Source of the DNA: Nemertoderma westbladi
Taxonomy: Eukaryota > Xenacoelomorpha > Nemertodermatida > Nemertodermatidae
DNA length: 20,444 nucleotides
Assembly: GCA_032718475.1 (NCBI GenBank)
Contig: JAUCBJ010003219.1
Location: 1 to 20,444, forward strand
Direction of reading: 5' to 3'
This document shows positions 17,660 through 20,444 of the stretch, one piece after another. Positions within the stretch are counted from its first letter, which is position 1. Every line of letters starts with the position of its first letter. The notes beneath the pieces were generated by a model that made no database searches, was not told the origin of the DNA, and was given only the letters and a program-made list of their open reading frames with translations. Position numbers and translations under genes: made by a program.

Positions 17660-18035
17660 AAGTCATAACTCTGTTTTTATACTTAAAGCGCCACGTCCAA
17701 AAGGAACTGTTAATATTTTCCCGAAAGTAAATATATTGTCAGAGATTATATAGTAACGATCAATCGAATAATACAGTAGGTCTACAACGCAATAATAAGT
17801 CCAAGCTCCCGAATCCAGTCTCCCTTAACAGTGGGTGAATGGTCGCGCATAGACTGGCTTCGGCTAATGTTATTTCAGTGTAATAAATAATTGTTATCGG
17901 CTAAAGTCGATTTATAAATTGGAAGACACCTAAAATTGGCAGGGTAAACTGCTAAAGGTCTAAAAGCGCGAACAGAGTTTAAAGCTCATCCATCCCATCA
18001 TAGTAGAAATGTACAGAACAACAAGAGTCCAACAA
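17660..18035. other. Spacer between LTR-like region and LINE
   Basis: AT-rich DNA without a supported gene or repeat. It may contain the 3' part of the LTR-like region and decayed upstream LINE sequence, but no boundary can be set. Confidence 0.35.
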
Positions 18036-18099
18036 GAAATGAAAACAAAAAAGTTGGTGCCAGTTTCCAAAAAGGAAACCTAACACTCTATGGTTCTTT

Positions 18100-18444
18100 T
18101 CGGGGAATCTCATTGATCTAAAAAAGCTAAACAATAGAATTATATTAAATCGCTTCAGGGATCCCATTGAGAGACTTCTCCTTCGTGGAAATCAGAATGG
18201 GTTCTGAAAACGTCGTGGGACCATAGATCCCATTTTGGCACTTAGAAGGATAATTGAAGAGTTATCAAAAAAGAAAGACAGGCATCTGGCTGTTATCTTT
18301 GTTGACTTCTTCAAGGCCTTTGATTCAGTCTTTCACTCATGTATGTTCAGCATACTTTCATTATATGGGATTCCTGATGAAATTATTGCAGCAATCAGAT
18401 CAGTATACGATGGTTCGACAACATTTGTGTCTACTTTTAGTTGA
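18100..18444 (+). pseudogene. LINE reverse transcriptase, finger/palm start
   Basis: Decayed FRGISL precedes LNRFRDPIERLLLRGNQNGF, then a TGA at 18205-18207 where an Arg is usual (QNGFRKGRS-type motif), then TIDPILALRRIIEEL. The first catalytic Asp is in FVDFFKAFDSV (codon at 18304). The frame ends at 18444 and the sense continues in another frame. Confidence 0.88.
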
Positions 18445-18619
18445 TGGTGACACAGAACCATTTGAAGTATTATGGGGAGTCTTCCAAGAAGACACCCTTG
18501 CGCCATTCTTGTTCATAATTGTGGTTGACTATGTTCTACGCATGTCCTTAGATCATCATAATGATGACTCCACCTACTGGCTCCAGAAGTTGAGGAAATC
18601 CTGCCAAGTACCTAACTGA
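18434..18619 (+). pseudogene. LINE reverse transcriptase, palm middle
   Basis: LLLVDGDTEPFEVLWGVFQEDTLAPFLFIIVVDYVLRMSLDH matches, piece by piece, the G-V-x-Q-G-D-T-L-A-P-F-L-F motif of RTE-like reverse transcriptases, with Glu-Asp in place of Gly-Asp. It lies in the frame following the previous fragment and ends at a TGA at 18617-18619. Confidence 0.85.
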
Positions 18620-18806
18620 TCTAGACTTTGCTGATGACTTAGTAGTACTCTCAGAATCACTAGAGGGAGCCCAACGGCTCCTCAGCTCATTAGAACAGGC
18701 TGCTTCTACTGTTGGTCTTTTTATTAACCCCAAAAAGACCAACATTTTTCCAGTTAACTTTGAAATTCCTCAGCTAGTAACTAGCTACCTAACTATAAGT
18801 AACTAA
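18594..18806 (+). pseudogene. LINE reverse transcriptase, FADD active site
   Basis: YLTDLDFADDLVVL contains the catalytic FADD box (a YADD equivalent; codons at 18627-18638), followed by SLEGAQRLLSSLEQAAS and VGLFINPKKTN, the usual GL-x-hN-x-x-KT motif. It lies in a third frame and runs into AACT-rich low-complexity sequence before its TAA. Confidence 0.88.
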
Positions 18807-18884
18807 CTAACTACCTATTGTAACTAGTTTCTAAGTCAGGTGAGGACCTTCAAATACATAAGGGAAAGGCATGAGCTGCATTAA

Positions 18885-19369
18885 ATAGGCTTTCCAGGAT
18901 TTGGAAGTCACAGAGAATTAATCGGAAACTTAAGATCCGATTATTTAGAGAAGCAGTACTCCTCTATAGGAGTCATTGCTGGGCTCTAACTGCTGAGGCC
19001 ACCAAATCTCTGGATGGCACATTCACAAGAATGCTACTCCGGGTTCATTGTGTTAAGTACAATGCACACATCTCCAACCAGACACTATATAACATTGGAG
19101 GTATCTTATTGGTTCCCCCAAGCTTGGCACTAGAACAATGTCACCTCCGCTTTGCAGGACATTGCTTTTGCCATGAGGACCAGCCAGTGCATAATCTTGT
19201 ACTTTGGCATCCACATGTAGCGGATAAGCATGGTGGACAGCCCATGACTTTCTTGAGATGCATCTTAAAGGACACTGGCCTTGAAGATGCGGATGATTTA
19301 GCGAATGTCATGGGTGATAGGGAGTTGTGGCTGCGCAATTTTGTTGACAAGTCGGCACAACATTCTTAA
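18885..19369 (+). pseudogene. LINE reverse transcriptase C-terminal domain
   Basis: Open for about 160 codons: LKIRLFREAVLLYRSHCWAL, then SLDGTFTRMLLRVH, HISNQTLYN, LRFAGHCFCHED and VHNLVLWHPH, ending with MGDRELWLRNFVDKSAQHS and TAA. These are the thumb and C-terminal motifs that follow the palm in RTE-like LINEs, including the FAGHC-x(4-6)-L-V-L-W signature. The stop is probably the original end of the protein. Confidence 0.88.
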
Positions 19370-19400
19370 AAATTCAGCTGCAATGCAGCATGCCGATCAT

Positions 19401-19424
19401 AGTAGTAGTAGTAGTAGTAGTAGT
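19401..19424 (+). repeat. (AGT)8 tail of the LINE
   Basis: Eight perfect trinucleotide copies about 30 bp after the LINE stop codon. Simple-repeat tails rather than poly-A are usual in several RTE-like LINE clades. Confidence 0.9.
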
Positions 19425-19493
19425 AAACAGTATGCATTTTTAAACTAATTAATATCTATTTAATAATAATTAATAATAGTTAATACTATTTAT

Positions 19494-19729
19494 GAGGCGG
19501 GGTAGCTCAGTTGGTTGAGCGCCGGGCCTGCAATCTAATGGTTGTAGGTTCATCCCCGCCAGGGTCCACTCAGCCTTTCATCCACTGGGGTCGATAAAAT
19601 GAGTACCAGTTAAATAACTGGGAGCAAATCTTGGGATAGGAGTAGCGCCCACCCCTACCCTCGGGTAGCAGCTATCGAAAGAGGAGCCTTTGGGTCGCCT
19701 CCGGCTACGGCCGACTGTTTGCTTGCTTG
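19494..19729 (+). mobile_element. tRNA-derived SINE with 12-bp target duplication
   Basis: AATACTATTTAT occurs exactly at 19482-19493 and 19730-19741. The head has a good box A (TAGCTCAGTTGG) and box B (GGTTCATCCCC) and can be folded as a tRNA-like 5' part with an anticodon loop resembling CTGCAAT. The core at 19574-19623 has CTTTCATCC, GGGTCGATAAAATG, GTACCAG and ACTGGGA, shared with the SINE at 7682. The tail is TTGCTTGCTTG. It is not a tRNA gene: the sequence continues for another 160 bp inside the duplication. Confidence 0.93.
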
Positions 19730-19741
19730 AATACTATTTAT

Positions 19742-20181
19742 AATTGTTTAACAGAAAAATTAAAATTCCCGAAAAATTATTTCGGACAAAATTGTGGCTA
19801 TAGTAGTGTTTTTAGTCAAGTTGACATTATCGCTTTTGGCCTCTAGAAGGCGACACAATTTTTCCAATATTTTGCAACGGAAACTTTGACCATCTCTGCA
19901 CCACTGCAAGTCATAAAATATGCAAAACTATCCACACATAAATTATAGCAATTTACAAAAAGGAATAACCCACCCCCCTAATATGGTGTGTCTGCTGCCC
20001 CCCCATTCCCATTAAACACACAAGGGCATTTAGTGGGTGGTCGTTGGTCGTGTTATGATTGTAGGATCTGTGCCGGTATTGGCTCGCAGTTCTGTTACAC
20101 AATACCCCATATCTATCTAACTATGAAGCTTTGTGATTCCAATACACCAAAATAAAAACTATATGTTTAAAATAATATTTA
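19742..20181. other. Spacer with C-rich patches, no gene seen
   Basis: No coding frame or RNA gene supported. C-rich patches occur at 19970-19978 and 20000-20010. AT-rich DNA near 20150-20180 leads into the minus-strand ORF. Confidence 0.4.
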
Positions 20182-20442
20182 TTAATAACGATATTGATAA
20201 TTAACAAATATTGAGTGTAATCTTAACTTTGTCATGAAAAAATAAAGTAGGCCTATATTTCCTGACATTACTAACGACGCGTGTCCTTCCACAGAAAAGT
20301 AGTTAGTAATAGATGACGAATCCAAATCTGCGAACGAACTCTCAATAAGTTTCGCTTTGTCCATGAAGGTCATTTTATCCACTCCCACTCCGTCGAATGT
20401 AAGGTGAGACAGTTCAAATCCTTGGTCATCATAGAATACCAT
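20182..20442 (-). CDS. Partial minus-strand ORF of unknown function
   Basis: The frame reaches the window edge, so its true start may lie outside. It reads MVFYDDQGFELSHLTFDG, VDKMTFMDKAKL, SSITNYFSVEGH, ending in a less protein-like NIGLLYFFMTKLRLH tail. The first 55 residues have a normal protein composition and the SHLTFDG-V motif is reminiscent of transposase RNase H-like folds (THAP9/P-element type), but that is only a guess. An AATAAA overlaps the stop region on the minus strand. It could be a last exon or a decayed transposase fragment. Confidence 0.35.
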   Translation of the reverse strand: MVFYDDQGFELSHLTFDGVGVDKMTFMDKAKLIESSFADLDSSSITNYFSVEGHASLVMSGNIGLLYFFMTKLRLHSIFVNYQYRY

Positions 20443-20444
20443 TT

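Larger units (their letters stand above)
18040..19424 (+). mobile_element. Non-LTR retrotransposon (LINE) remnant, 5'-truncated
   Basis: The palm and C-terminal part of a reverse transcriptase of the RTE/jockey-like type can be followed through three frames and several stops, ending in a (TAG)n tail at 19401-19424. The endonuclease domain is missing upstream. LINEs copy themselves by target-primed reverse transcription, and 5' truncation with a simple-repeat 3' tail is expected. An insertion of AACT-rich low-complexity DNA lies at 18774-18830. The remnant is much more decayed than the retrotransposon at 4030. Confidence 0.9.

Noticed and set aside
19494-19562. Functional tRNA gene
   Set aside because: Boxes A and B are good, but the unit continues through a SINE core and tail and is bounded by target duplications.

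Overview
This looks like repeat-dense nuclear DNA from an invertebrate animal. It carries 5'-truncated BEL/Pao LTR-retrotransposon pol genes, a decayed non-LTR retrotransposon, tRNA-derived SINEs with target-site duplications, TIR and foldback elements, and AT-rich spacers full of microsatellites. I see no bacterial operon, no ribosome-binding-site logic and no intact host gene. Frequent GTAGGCCTAC-like words and a TCAGT initiator behind a TATA box would fit an arthropod, but I cannot name the species. Almost every coding stretch is broken by stops or frameshifts.

Layout. 1-1725: a foldback-type element whose arms enclose two oppositely oriented arrays of a 17-bp palindromic unit. 1823-2720: a 28-nt G run and a 90-bp tandem satellite sharing TGGCCC-type words with the foldback arms. 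2746-4029: CATAG and AT microsatellites around a tRNA-containing inverted-repeat element. 4030-6290: BEL/Pao copy 1 (RNase H, integrase, DUF5641-type C-terminus) with one frameshift. 6709-7560: a TIR element with perfect 36-bp ends. 7682-7946: a SINE. 8064-8232: three hairpin repeats. 8383-8995: an LTR-like stretch. 9110-10773: BEL/Pao copy 2, integrase and C-terminus only, with stops. 10774-12490: LTR-like and leader-like DNA containing a diverged 252-bp tandem pair, a TATA box and a short signal-peptide-like ORF. 12491-16748: a long, unrecognised, Gag-like gene in several frames ending in a CCHC zinc knuckle. 16840-17599: hairpin-forming tandem repeats and an LTR-like promoter/polyadenylation cluster. 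About 18040-19424: a LINE remnant with a (TAG)n tail. 19494-19729: a second SINE. 20182-20442: a partial minus-strand ORF running off the window.

The most unusual object is the roughly 1,400-codon Gag-like gene. It lies on the same strand as BEL/Pao copy 2, 1.7 kb beyond its integrase, visibly richer in G+C than the spacers, and followed by sequence organised like an LTR. I could not assign it to a known family. It may be the gag of a large, poorly described LTR element, or two elements joined through LTR-like DNA.
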